Shown: positions 27,033 to 35,607 of the stretch, piece after piece
Layout of the letters: every line of letters begins with the position of its first letter
Position numbering within the stretch: the first letter of the stretch is position 1
Origin: Flavobacterium endoglycinae
GTDB taxonomy: Bacteria; Bacteroidota; Bacteroidia; Flavobacteriales; Flavobacteriaceae
Assembly (NCBI RefSeq): GCF_017352115.1
Contig: NZ_CP071448.1
Span: 4,389,001-4,453,000, forward strand
DNA: 64,000 nt
Reading direction: 5' to 3'
Made by a program: the position numbers and the translations under genes
The notes under the pieces: generated by a model
Databases searched by the model: none
Told to the model about the DNA's origin: nothing
What the model saw: the letters and a program-made list of their open reading frames with translations, nothing else

Positions 27033-28319
27033 ATGATCGAAGAATTTAGTTTTGGAAATATGTGCTCATTTAAAGATATTCAAACTTTAAATATGTCAGC
27101 AGCTAAAATTAAATCTAATAATTCGCTTTTAGATGAACAAAATGTAATTCAGATTAATGAGAATTTATCTTTGTTAAAGTCGAAAGCTATTTATGGGGCT
27201 AATGCTAGCGGAAAAAGTAATGTAATTCGCGGTTTGGTAACTTTTATGAGGATCATAAAAAATTCTGTAAAAGATGAGAGATCTTTGGAATTTATTGATG
27301 CTTTTGAATTATCTACTGAAACAATGAATGAACCTACATTTTTTCAAATGATCTTGAGAATCGACAACGTAAGATACAGATATGGTTTTGAAGCAGATGA
27401 CTCATCCATTAAAAGTGAATGGCTTTTTTCAACACCGAATATTCGAGAACAAAATTTATTTATAAGAGAAAACAGTAAGATTTTAGAAATTAATCAAAAG
27501 CATTTTGAAGAAGGATTTAAACTACTTTCCTTAATGGATGACTTTAAAGATTATGATGATGGCGAAATTTTCAGGAAGAACTCATTATTTTTATCTTCTC
27601 TGGCTTCTTTCGGATTTGGTAAATTATCTAAAAAAATTATTAAAGCAATCAATTCGATTTCAGTAATTAGTGGTTTAGGTCATCAAGGAATGTATGCTAT
27701 GGCAGGTGAATCTTTGGAAGATATCGATCAGAAAAAATTTGTTTTAAATTTTTTGAAAAATGCTGATATTGGAATTCAGGATTTAGAGACTATAGATCTT
27801 TCCGCTCAGGAATTTTCTGATCATATTGATGAAGATTTCAGAGATAGTAAGCTTATTTTATCACACAGGACTCGTTACAATAAGCAGTTAAAAAAAGATG
27901 GTAATGCCTCTTTTTCCTTTTTGTTACAAGAGTCAGAAGGGACAAGAAAAATGTTTGAATTAAGTCCTTTTATCTATAGATCCTTGAAAGAAGGTACGAC
28001 ATTGGTAATTGATGAGTTTGATTCAAGATTTCACCCACTACTAACAAAGAAAATTGTTGAATTATATAACTCAAATCAAAATTCAAAAGCCCAGCTTATC
28101 TTCACTACACATGATACTAACTTATTATCTGCAGAGATATTGAGAAGAGATCAAATCGATTTTGTTGAAAAAGATAAATATGGTGCAAGTCATTTATATA
28201 CTCTTGTAGAAATCAAAGGAATTAGAAATAATGCTTCATTTGAAAAAGACTACATTCAAGGTAAATATGGTGCAATTCCATTTTTAGGTAATTTTTCTAA
28301 CTTATTAAATTTTGAATAA
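27033..28319 (+). CDS. rloA: RloA/AbiLi-type AAA ATPase of an anti-phage operon
   Basis: 428 residues of the OLD/AAA_15-like ABC ATPase group. Walker A is GANASGKSN (55-63), the Walker B is LVIDEFDSRFHP, and FTTHDTNLLS provides the switch His; SEGTRKMF is the signature-like element. The fold and the RloB partner identify an AbiL/RloAB-type abortive-infection operon, in which the ATPase senses phage and unleashes the partner. The ATG at 27033 is preferred to a GTG at 26973 because the family begins at MIEEFSFGN. Its stop and the next start overlap as TAATG. The gene is more AT-rich than the flanking recombinases. Confidence 0.85.
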   Translation: MIEEFSFGNMCSFKDIQTLNMSAAKIKSNNSLLDEQNVIQINENLSLLKSKAIYGANASGKSNVIRGLVTFMRIIKNSVKDERSLEFIDAFELSTETMNEPTFFQMILRIDNVRYRYGFEADDSSIKSEWLFSTPNIREQNLFIRENSKILEINQKHFEEGFKLLSLMDDFKDYDDGEIFRKNSLFLSSLASFGFGKLSKKIIKAINSISVISGLGHQGMYAMAGESLEDIDQKKFVLNFLKNADIGIQDLETIDLSAQEFSDHIDEDFRDSKLILSHRTRYNKQLKKDGNASFSFLLQESEGTRKMFELSPFIYRSLKEGTTLVIDEFDSRFHPLLTKKIVELYNSNQNSKAQLIFTTHDTNLLSAEILRRDQIDFVEKDKYGASHLYTLVEIKGIRNNASFEKDYIQGKYGAIPFLGNFSNLLNFE

Positions 28320-29005
28320 TGCCTAAAGCTACTCGTGCTATAAAAATTACAGATAAGGGAAAAGCTTGGAATAAAAAAGCTACTTCGTCTAGCTATAAAA
28401 TTGATAGTATTCCTGAAAATAAAACAATATTGATTGTTTGCGAAGGGCAAACTGAAAAATTATACTTTGAGTCTTTTCCTGTGCTTGGATTAAGTGTTAC
28501 TGCCATAGATTTAAAAGGGCAGTCAAAAACTAAACTTATTGAATCAACACAAGAAATAATTGAAAGATCTGGATATGAATATGATGGTGTTTGGTGTGTT
28601 TTCGATATGGATGTTAAGCGTGGAGCTGAAGAATTTTCAGACTTTGACAATGCAATAATTAAAGGAAATCAATTAGGATATAACATTGCTTATTCAAATG
28701 ATTCTTTTGAATTATGGTTCTATTTACATTATGAATATACAGATGCGGAGCATTTAAGAAGCTTTTACTATGATGAGTTGGGAAAAAGATTTAATCTTAA
28801 TTATGTTAAGGATGGAAAAAAACATAATTTTTGTTTAAAACTATATGATCTGCTAATGGAAGATGAAAAATCCTCACAAGAAAAAGCTATAGAAAGAGCT
28901 AGAAAACTGTTTGAAAAAGTTAAGGATTTGCCATTTTATAAACAGAATCCAGTTACAAAAGTATTTGAATTGGTTGAAGAACTGAATGAAAACTTAAGAC
29001 GATAA
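28319..29005 (+). CDS. rloB: RloB/AbiLii-type toprim-like effector
   Basis: 228 residues. The toprim-like acid residues are visible: Glu42 in VCEGQTEKLYF and the D-x-D pair Asp96/Asp98 in FDMDVK, followed by NDSFELWFYLHYE, typical of RloB. By family this is the likely nuclease-type effector held by the ATPase encoded just upstream, with which it overlaps by one base. An N-terminal basic region (1-30) could contact nucleic acid. A further start codon follows after 2 bp, opening a third gene that is cut short. Confidence 0.85.
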   Translation: MPKATRAIKITDKGKAWNKKATSSSYKIDSIPENKTILIVCEGQTEKLYFESFPVLGLSVTAIDLKGQSKTKLIESTQEIIERSGYEYDGVWCVFDMDVKRGAEEFSDFDNAIIKGNQLGYNIAYSNDSFELWFYLHYEYTDAEHLRSFYYDELGKRFNLNYVKDGKKHNFCLKLYDLLMEDEKSSQEKAIERARKLFEKVKDLPFYKQNPVTKVFELVEELNENLRR

Positions 29006-29007
29006 AG

Positions 29008-29090
29008 ATGAATGATATATACCATTATCCGCCAGACCTTTTTGATTTAATAGTTCAAACAATCCCATTGCTAAATAAATCTAAGAAAGC
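29008..29090 (+). pseudogene. 5' remnant of the third gene of the RloA/RloB operon
   Basis: An ATG 2 bp after the RloB stop opens MNDIYHYPPDLFDLIVQT and goes on for about 27 codons until the left end of the IS1-like element at 29091. The reading then passes into the element and soon stops. The spacing shows the gene was translationally linked to RloB. The start looks like that of larger flavobacterial proteins I have a vague memory of but cannot name. The remainder is not found in the window. Confidence 0.55.
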
Positions 29091-29180
29091 GGTAATGTAT
29101 CAGATGTGTTGGTGGTCAATTATTGCCTCTAACATTTACAGAAAATCAGATATTTATATTAATATAGCATAAAAATTAAG

Positions 29181-29202
29181 ACAGCCTTCGGGCTGTTTTT
29201 TC
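29181..29202 (+). terminator. intrinsic terminator near the left end of IS1-like copy 1
   Basis: ACAGCC, loop TTCG, GGCTGT, then TTTTTT: a textbook UUCG-loop terminator, only 28 bp before the transposase ATG and pointing towards it. Confidence 0.85.
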
Positions 29203-29229
29203 ATTTTATAATGCCTTAAATCGAAAAAA

Positions 29230-29907
29230 ATGGAGTCAGACCAGGCTAGGTGTTGCAGATGTGTTGGTGCTATTCGAAAGATGATAAAGTACGGAAAGAC
29301 AAAATCGGGTAATCAAAGATATATTTGCAAAGCATGCGGGAAAACTAGAGTTGAAAATTATGCATATCTGGCTTATAAAGGAGATATAAATCAGAATATT
29401 ATTCAATTAACTAAAGAAGGATTAGGTGTAAGAAGTACGGCAAGAATATTAAAAATATCAACGACAACACTATTGAAAAGAATCATCTTAATTGCCAGAA
29501 ATATTAGCAAGCCGATTATCAGCAGAGGCAAAACGTATGAAGTTGATGAGCTGTGCACTTACATTAGACACAAGAAAAATTATATCTGGCTGGTTTATGC
29601 ATTGGAAAAGAATTCTAGAACTGTTGTAAGTTTTAACGTTGGAAAACGAACCAATAAAACTCTGAACCGTGTTTTGGAAACTCTGAAATTATCGGAAGCA
29701 AAAAAGATATTTACAGACAGATTGAAAAATTATCGATATCTGCTTGATGAGGAGATACATTCTGTAAAGCGTTTTGGAACAAACCATATTGAAAGAAAGA
29801 ATTTGACGCTCAGAACCCATCTGAAAAGATTAAATCGACGGACAATTTGCTTCAGTAAAAGTTTAGTAATTTTTACAGCAGTTTTAAAGATTTATTTTTG
29901 GATTTGA
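29230..29907 (+). CDS. IS1-family transposase, copy 1
   Basis: 225 residues in a single frame. The N-terminus has a zinc-ribbon pattern (Cys8/Cys11 and Cys33/Cys36), then an HTH (GLGVRSTARILKISTTTLLK) and a DDE core: Asp in EVDELCTY, Asp in FTDRLKNY and Glu in HIERKN. E. coli IS1 needs a frameshift to make this protein; the Bacteroidota form does not. About 90% identical to the copy at 30551. It lies downstream of a terminator, so expression is probably low. Confidence 0.88.
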   Translation: MESDQARCCRCVGAIRKMIKYGKTKSGNQRYICKACGKTRVENYAYLAYKGDINQNIIQLTKEGLGVRSTARILKISTTTLLKRIILIARNISKPIISRGKTYEVDELCTYIRHKKNYIWLVYALEKNSRTVVSFNVGKRTNKTLNRVLETLKLSEAKKIFTDRLKNYRYLLDEEIHSVKRFGTNHIERKNLTLRTHLKRLNRRTICFSKSLVIFTAVLKIYFWI

Positions 29908-29998
29908 GCAATAAAACAGTAAGTTTATTCTTCAAAATCATGTTCTTAAAAATATTGTATTTAACAGGTAAAAACTTGTAAAAATAGTCGCAAACACT

Positions 29999-30451
29999 TA
30001 TAAGTATAAGTACAACGGTCAGGAGCTTCAAGACGAGCTGGGGCTTAACATGACGGCGATGGATTATCGCCAATATGATAATGCGTTAGGGAGGTTTAAT
30101 TTTATTGATGTGCTGGCAGAATTATTTCCTGAGGAAAGTCCGTTTAGTTTTTCTTTAAACAATCCAGTTTTCTTTAGTGACCCTACAGGATTATGTCCTG
30201 AATGCGAAAAGAATGTCAAAGACCCAAAAGCTGGACAAAGTTATACTTCATCTGGCGGTGCGACATATACGTATAACGATGGAAAATGGACACAACAAGG
30301 AGGTGAACTAGCTGAAGTTACTATAACAGCAACACCTAAAAAGAAATCTACTGAAGGTCAAGATGGCAAAGCAGAAGGTAACACACGTCTTTTCGGACTA
30401 ATTCAAAATGCGGTAATGTATCAGATGTGTTGGTGGTTAATTATTGCATAA
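29999..30451 (+). pseudogene. fragment of an Rhs/YD-repeat protein core
   Basis: The frame reads YKYKYNGQELQDELG, then DYRQYDNALGRF and NNPVFFSDPTG, which is the RHS-repeat-associated core found before the variable toxic tip of Rhs proteins. The long N-terminal repeat region is absent and a TAA precedes the fragment. After about 55 residues of tip (KKSTEGQDGKAEGN..) the frame enters the second IS1-like element at 30413 and ends there. It is a displaced C-terminal tip between two insertion sequences and has no export module. Confidence 0.7.
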
Positions 30452-30501
30452 AACATTTACAGATTATCAATGATTTATATTAATATAGCATAAAAATTAA
30501 A

Positions 30502-30523
30502 ACAGCCTTCGGGCTGTTTTTTT
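30502..30523 (+). terminator. intrinsic terminator near the left end of IS1-like copy 2
   Basis: ACAGCC-TTCG-GGCTGT followed by seven T, at the same place as in copy 1. Confidence 0.85.
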
Positions 30524-30550
30524 ATTTTATAATGCCTTAAATCGAAAAAA

Positions 30551-31228
30551 ATGAGCTCAAACCAGACTAGGTGTTACAGATGTGTTGGTGATATTCGAAA
30601 GATGATAAAGTACGGAAAGACAAAGTCTGGTAATCAAAGATATATTTGCAGAGCATGCGGGAAAACTAGAGTTGAAAATTATGCATATCTGGCTTATAAA
30701 GGAGATATAAACCAGAATATTATTCAATTAACTAAAGAAGGTTTGGGAATAAGAAGTACTGCAAGAATATTGAAAATATCGACGACAACATTATTGAAAA
30801 GAATTGTATCAATTGCTCGAGATATTACCAAACCAATTATCAGCAAAGGCAAAACTTACGAAGTAGATGAACTGTGTACTTATATCCGATATAAGAAAAA
30901 TTATATTTGGCTTGTTTATGCTTTGGAAAAGAATTCTAAAAATGTTGTAAGTTTTAATGTTGGCAAACGAACCAATAAAACGCTGAATCGTGTTTTGGAA
31001 ACTCTGAAATTAGCAGAAGCAAAAAAGATATTTACGGACAGACTTAAAAACTACAGATATCTGATTGACGAGAAGCTGCATTCTGTTAAACGTTTCGGAA
31101 CTAATCATATTGAAAGGAATAATCTGACTCTCAGAACGCATCTGAAAAGACTCAATAGACGTACAATCTGCTTCAGTAAAAGTTTAGTTGTTTTTACTGC
31201 TGTTTTGAAGATTTATTTTTGGATTTGA
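30551..31228 (+). CDS. IS1-family transposase, copy 2
   Basis: 225 residues, intact, same domain order as the copy at 29230: zinc ribbon (Cys8/Cys11, Cys33/Cys36), HTH and DDE residues in EVDELCTY, FTDRLKNY and HIERNN. About twenty residues differ from copy 1, mostly conservative, so the copies are not a recent duplication. It sits behind its own terminator and has little room for a promoter. Confidence 0.88.
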   Translation: MSSNQTRCYRCVGDIRKMIKYGKTKSGNQRYICRACGKTRVENYAYLAYKGDINQNIIQLTKEGLGIRSTARILKISTTTLLKRIVSIARDITKPIISKGKTYEVDELCTYIRYKKNYIWLVYALEKNSKNVVSFNVGKRTNKTLNRVLETLKLAEAKKIFTDRLKNYRYLIDEKLHSVKRFGTNHIERNNLTLRTHLKRLNRRTICFSKSLVVFTAVLKIYFWI

Positions 31229-31470
31229 GATTTAATGTGCGAGAATTTATTTAGTTTCTTAAATTTACTTTTGACGGAGACAGAAGCTAAACACTTATTT
31301 ATACGATGAGATACTATTAAAGTCAGTTAGATATTTTTAAAAACAAGACTTTCTAATAATATTTCTGTATAGTAATCATTTAAAGTAGTTGTGGATTTGT
31401 ATAGTAATGTTTCGAACTTAAGTCTTCAAGTGATTGCTGAACAGTATTTTAAATTTGTTCGTAAAAGTGA

Positions 31471-31487
31471 TGCACCGATTCTGCACC
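31471..31487. repeat. TGCACCGATTCTGCACC repeat, second occurrence
   Basis: Identical over 17 bp to 18564-18580. It lies in the otherwise gene-free 31229-31628. Confidence 0.5.
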
Positions 31488-31628
31488 TAGAATAAAGTAA
31501 TCTATTAAAATCTTTTACATTCCAAAAAAGCTTTAATATTTTCGAATCTAAAAATTCGGCAACCTTAAATTTTATTGACTTTTAATTTTCTAAGAAACTT
31601 TTTTGCATAGCATTTTTTATGCTTAATT

Positions 31629-31725
31629 TGCCATCTGAACCTAAGATACATAGAGTCTGATTTTAATGATTTAAGAAGCATAGAAAAGTTCTGCGCCACG
31701 ATTATGCCACGGATATATACAGGGT
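31629..31725. repeat. 97-bp dispersed repeat, copy 2
   Basis: Close match to 21516-21612: TGCCATCTGAACCTAAGAT through CTGATTTTAATGAT to TGCGCCACGATTATGCCACGG. Orientation is the same. With copy 1 it brackets the mobile and defence region. I see no gene in 31229-31903. Confidence 0.6.
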
Positions 31726-31903
31726 TAAAACCGTGGAGCAGGTAAATTAGTTGATAGGTATGTAAAGTATTGTTTTTTTTGCTGTTTTTGATTATTTTTG
31801 AACGTTGTAAACGGCAAATGGAAATCCGATTTAAGGGTCTCATTCTAAATAAATCAAGGCATAGGACTTAATCATTAATATACTTAACAATACTGCTAAT
31901 CGT

Positions 31904-32602
31904 ATGAAAACAGTGCAGATACTGATCGCAGGGATTATGTTCCTGCTTGTCACGCCGTCCCGGGCGCAGAATCTAACGAAACAAGAAACGGTAAACTACA
32001 TTAATAAAAAGATAACCGAGGCCAGAAACAAAATTCATCCTTTTGTAATCGACGATAAAGTGCAGTTTGCAGCACCGCTTTCATTTTCGGATTCTTGGGC
32101 TTATATCTATGAAAATAACCTTGCTTCGGGGTCAAATAACAAGATTGTATATACTGGAAGCTTCGCTACTGATCAATATGGCTGCTATAACAGGCAGCAC
32201 TATAATTTCACTACCCCCGAATATTATAGCGGTGTTTATTCCAGTGTAGAATTCCTGCCTGCCCATATAAGTGCAGTCGAAATAATCCAAACCCAGCCAC
32301 ATCAGGAAGTGGGGCTCTTAAAACTCAGTTTCATTCCCAATGCACTTAAGCAGTTGGCATACCAATATAAAAAGAGGGTGTACTGTACCTATCCTGGCAA
32401 CGGGGACGCTTTTTGCGACTGTTGGAATTATGACAGCAGGCTGGTTGGATCCATGTATACATCGACATATTTTGATTATGATACCGTAATTTACATTCCA
32501 TTTCTTAAACTCGATGGAGATGAGAATAGACTGAAAAAAGCTTTTGAATACCTAAAAGATTTATACTTGGCGGAACAAGAGGATGATCCTTTTGGCAAAT
32601 AA
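31904..32602 (+). CDS. secreted protein of unknown function
   Basis: 232 residues with a clear signal peptide (MKTVQILIAGIMFLLVTPSRAQ). The mature part is mixed alpha/beta, has four cysteines (one in DQYGCYNRQ, then CTYPGNGDAFCDCWNYD) and ends with an acidic helix. No domain recognised. The downstream signal-peptide protein starts 10 bp after its stop, so the two form an operon and may work together in the envelope. Base composition is somewhat richer in GC than the defence genes to the left. Confidence 0.7.
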   Translation: MKTVQILIAGIMFLLVTPSRAQNLTKQETVNYINKKITEARNKIHPFVIDDKVQFAAPLSFSDSWAYIYENNLASGSNNKIVYTGSFATDQYGCYNRQHYNFTTPEYYSGVYSSVEFLPAHISAVEIIQTQPHQEVGLLKLSFIPNALKQLAYQYKKRVYCTYPGNGDAFCDCWNYDSRLVGSMYTSTYFDYDTVIYIPFLKLDGDENRLKKAFEYLKDLYLAEQEDDPFGK

Positions 32603-32612
32603 ACATTTCAGG

Positions 32613-34127
32613 ATGAAAAATTACATGTATTGCTTAGCGCTTATTGTTTTCTGTACGATGAAATTGCATGCGCAGACTGTAGGAGTCGGAGAAGTATCAG
32701 CCATTGAAAGCAAGGCAGGATCTATAGAAGCGGCAAGATTGCGGATTCTACAGATAGAGTCCGAGCTGCCTCAGCTAGAGAAACTATGGCAAGACAAGCT
32801 GCAAAAGCTACGATCTGAAATCGAGCAAATTTATAAGGATAGGGATAACCTGATAGCAGATATGAAAGCGGGTGCAAGATGCAGCAAATGCAATGAATGG
32901 AAATCTGAATTTGAAAAGAAAGGACAAAGCTTTGAAAAACATTTAGGGGAAGTAAAAGGATATGCCATTCCAGCGACAACATCTGAATTAGAGACTGCTA
33001 GAAAAGGATTCTCAGAGAAAATTGCCATTCTTAAGGTGCAGCTTAAGAATTTGGAAAAAGGCGATAATACTATTCTGAAAAAAAATGAGCAGATTCAAAA
33101 ACTTAAAGATGACAACGATAGGCTGTGCCAGGAAATAACTCTACACAGCAAAAACTACGAAATGATTCTGCTAAACGACTCCAAAGCAAAGCACAAAATG
33201 TGGTCAGATGAACTTATGGCTTCTGCTGTAAAAACACTTATATCAGATGACAAGATTACCATTTGCAAAGCTAAAATACCGCAAATTGAGAAGGAATTTC
33301 AAAACCTAAGCGAAGAAATCAGGGAGAAATTGAAAAATGACAATGAAAAGTTACAGCAATCAAAAAATAACAGCATCTCGTCCAATGAACAGAAAATCAA
33401 TAATATACAAACTGTGCATCAAAGCAGTATTTTGCAGCTGCAGGAGCAGCTGCAGAAATTGGAAGCACTGAAAAATGACCTGCAGAAAGAGCTCTCTTCC
33501 GACAGCATAGCGGCCAGACTTGAAATGACTGGAAAGCAGCTCGTTGTAATTAGAGACAGTATTACCGAGCTAGAAAAACAGACAAAGGACAGCATAGCAT
33601 TACTTCAAGCAGAAAATAAAAAATTAAATGCAGAGATATGGTCTCTTAAGACCGATCTGCCAAACGAACAGCAAAAGGCCCTTCTGCCTTTAAAAGAAAA
33701 GCGGGATGCAAAGAAAAAAGAAACTGAACTCTTGCATGCTGCGGCCATATCTGAGCTGGCAGAGAATAAAAAATCCTTTGCAGAGAAGACAGCGCAGTGC
33801 CAGAAGAATAACGACGTCTACACCACAGAGATATCTATGGAATGCACCCGCATGTACGCAGCAGGACAGAAAGTCGGATGCTCGGTCTACAATAGTATAA
33901 AAGGAACAGTGGTGTCAAACTGGAACGAAACTGCTTCCTGCGTGAAGGCAGTCGCATCCTTAGCTAAGCCTTACTCAACAAATGTTTTTAATGCTTACTG
34001 CAAAGGACAAGACTCATCGGGATACATGTCTGGTTATAAGAGCTTTTTAGCCTCACTTAGTTCAGAAGATAAACTGGCGGTCAAAGAGGCAAGTAATGCT
34101 GACTGGTTTGAATTAATGATGCGCTAG
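32613..34127 (+). CDS. secreted coiled-coil protein of unknown function
   Basis: 504 residues. The ATG at 32613, preceded by CAGG, gives a good signal peptide (MKNYMYCLALIVFCTMKLHA). Most of the mature protein (about 30-400) is heptad-like and very rich in Glu, Lys and Gln, with one Cys-x-x-Cys (ARCSKCNEW). The last 90 residues are globular with several Cys (MECTRMY, KVGCSVYN, TASCVKA, NAYCKG). I know no family. It is the second gene of the pair with 31904 and may form a periplasmic scaffold. No membrane anchor other than the signal. Confidence 0.7.
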   Translation: MKNYMYCLALIVFCTMKLHAQTVGVGEVSAIESKAGSIEAARLRILQIESELPQLEKLWQDKLQKLRSEIEQIYKDRDNLIADMKAGARCSKCNEWKSEFEKKGQSFEKHLGEVKGYAIPATTSELETARKGFSEKIAILKVQLKNLEKGDNTILKKNEQIQKLKDDNDRLCQEITLHSKNYEMILLNDSKAKHKMWSDELMASAVKTLISDDKITICKAKIPQIEKEFQNLSEEIREKLKNDNEKLQQSKNNSISSNEQKINNIQTVHQSSILQLQEQLQKLEALKNDLQKELSSDSIAARLEMTGKQLVVIRDSITELEKQTKDSIALLQAENKKLNAEIWSLKTDLPNEQQKALLPLKEKRDAKKKETELLHAAAISELAENKKSFAEKTAQCQKNNDVYTTEISMECTRMYAAGQKVGCSVYNSIKGTVVSNWNETASCVKAVASLAKPYSTNVFNAYCKGQDSSGYMSGYKSFLASLSSEDKLAVKEASNADWFELMMR

Positions 34128-34225
34128 ATAATCCTGCTTCCAAGGCGTAGAGTTGGATTTTAATATATTAGAACCTTAATTATTAAATAGTGATTTTGTT
34201 CATGTTTTACTTTTTTAAAATATGC

Positions 34226-34246
34226 TGTGCCACGATTCTGCCATAA
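34226..34246. repeat. TGTGCCACGATTCTGCCATAA repeat
   Basis: Related to the TGCGCCACGATTATGCCACG core of the 97-bp repeats. It marks the right end of the accessory region, just before the second signalling block. Confidence 0.4.
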
Positions 34247-34331
34247 ACTTAAATAGATTAAACTATAAGTTTACTTTAGTTGTTACTGGCAGAAATGATT
34301 TCAAGTGCATTACAGCTGTACGCTGTTATTT

Positions 34332-35594
34332 TCAGTCTGACATATGATTTTTTTGCCTAGTGGCAGATTGCTCCTGCGGAATATAGATGTGGAATGTTGC
34401 TCCCTTACCGAGTTCGCCCTCAGCCATTATGATACCGTTGTGATTTTCGACTATCTTCTTGACGATGGCCAAGCCGATTCCGGTACCCTCGTACTTATCC
34501 CTTGTGTGGAGTCTTTGGAATACGCCGAAGATTTTCTCACAGTGCTGGGGCTCAAATCCGATACCGTTGTCCTTAAAGCTTAGATGGCAGTAAGGAGTAT
34601 CAGGCTGCAGTTTTTCAATTTCCAGTTCTTTGCCCATGACCAGCCGCGTTTTGATCTCAATGAGCATAGGAACATCCTGCCTTGCAAATTTCAGGGCGTT
34701 ACTGGTAAGATTTTCTAAAAGCTGTCCGAAAAGAAAAGGAATGATTGCGATGGGGCCATGCAGTTCAGTCTGGATAGCGGCCTGCTTTTCCATTATGCTT
34801 TCTGACAGCGTTTCTTTTATATTGTCGACGAGCTGCTGGAGGTCTGCGATTTCATATTTGCGATCCATGACATTGGTCTGGGAAAAGGCCAGAAGGTCAT
34901 TGATGAGATCCCGCATCCTTCCAGTGGCCTGTAATATTCTGTTGAACCTGCTTCTGCCGTCTTCGCTTAAATTCTGGTATTCCTTTTCAAGCAGTATACC
35001 TGTAAAGGTCTGGATTTTTCGTAACGGTTCCTGCAGGTCATGGCTTGAGATATGAGTAAAGGCATCAAGCTCGGCATTCTTTCTCTTTAGTTCTTCAGCA
35101 TATTTCTCCACGGCTTCACACTGGCGGGCAAGCTCCTGGCTTGCCTTAGTGATTGTTGCATTTAGAGCAGAAGTTTCTTCCTCCTTAAGCTGGAGTTCCC
35201 TGTTTTTTTTATAAAGTTCGGTAAAGACCAGTACTTTAGCCTTTAAAATTTCTGAAGAAAGCGGTTTGATCATGTAATCAACCGCTCCAGACTGGTATCC
35301 TTTGAAGATATAGTCCGCAGAATCCATGTTAGCTGTGAGGAAGATTATGGGGACATGCTTAAGTTTGTCGCTTTCGCGGATAAGTTCGGCCGCTTCAAAT
35401 CCGTCCATTAGCGGCATCTGGACATCCATAAGGATAATGGCAAAATCCTGATCCTTAAGCAGAATACGCAGGGCATCTTTGCCTGAAGTGGCTTCGATAA
35501 AGGAATAGCCCTGATCTGCCAGTATGACCTGAAGCGAAAGCAGGTTTTCTTGTTTATCGTCGACTAATAATATTTTTATAGGATACTTTTCCAT
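34332..35594 (-). CDS. receiver-histidine kinase
   Basis: 420 residues: an N-terminal receiver (1-125) with Asp57 in LMDVQMP and Lys in IKPLS, a coiled coil (130-175), HisKA with His185 in SSHDLQEPLRK, and a HATPase domain with DNGIGF and GTGIGLAI. There is no membrane segment, so it is cytosolic. The input is probably phosphorylation of its receiver by another kinase, which makes it a relay step. It starts 13 bp after the stop of the poly-HAMP kinase gene and is the last gene of the minus-strand signalling operon. Confidence 0.9.
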   Translation of the reverse strand: MEKYPIKILLVDDKQENLLSLQVILADQGYSFIEATSGKDALRILLKDQDFAIILMDVQMPLMDGFEAAELIRESDKLKHVPIIFLTANMDSADYIFKGYQSGAVDYMIKPLSSEILKAKVLVFTELYKKNRELQLKEEETSALNATITKASQELARQCEAVEKYAEELKRKNAELDAFTHISSHDLQEPLRKIQTFTGILLEKEYQNLSEDGRSRFNRILQATGRMRDLINDLLAFSQTNVMDRKYEIADLQQLVDNIKETLSESIMEKQAAIQTELHGPIAIIPFLFGQLLENLTSNALKFARQDVPMLIEIKTRLVMGKELEIEKLQPDTPYCHLSFKDNGIGFEPQHCEKIFGVFQRLHTRDKYEGTGIGLAIVKKIVENHNGIIMAEGELGKGATFHIYIPQEQSATRQKNHMSD

Positions 35595-35607
35595 GGGGCT
35601 TTAAATA

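Larger units (their letters stand above)
29091..29910 (+). mobile_element. IS1-like insertion sequence, copy 1
   Basis: The left end begins GGTAATGTATCAGATGTG, recalling the GGTGATG end of E. coli IS1, and is shared with the copy at 30413. Similarity between the copies runs to the transposase stop and then ends abruptly. No matching right inverted repeat is seen, so the right end is lost or very divergent. It interrupts the third gene of the RloA/RloB operon. Confidence 0.7.
30413..31231 (+). mobile_element. IS1-like insertion sequence, copy 2
   Basis: Same left end as copy 1, here inserted in the Rhs fragment. Similarity to copy 1 stops right after the transposase TGA, and no right inverted repeat is recognisable. 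The two copies are in the same orientation 1.3 kb apart. Confidence 0.7.
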
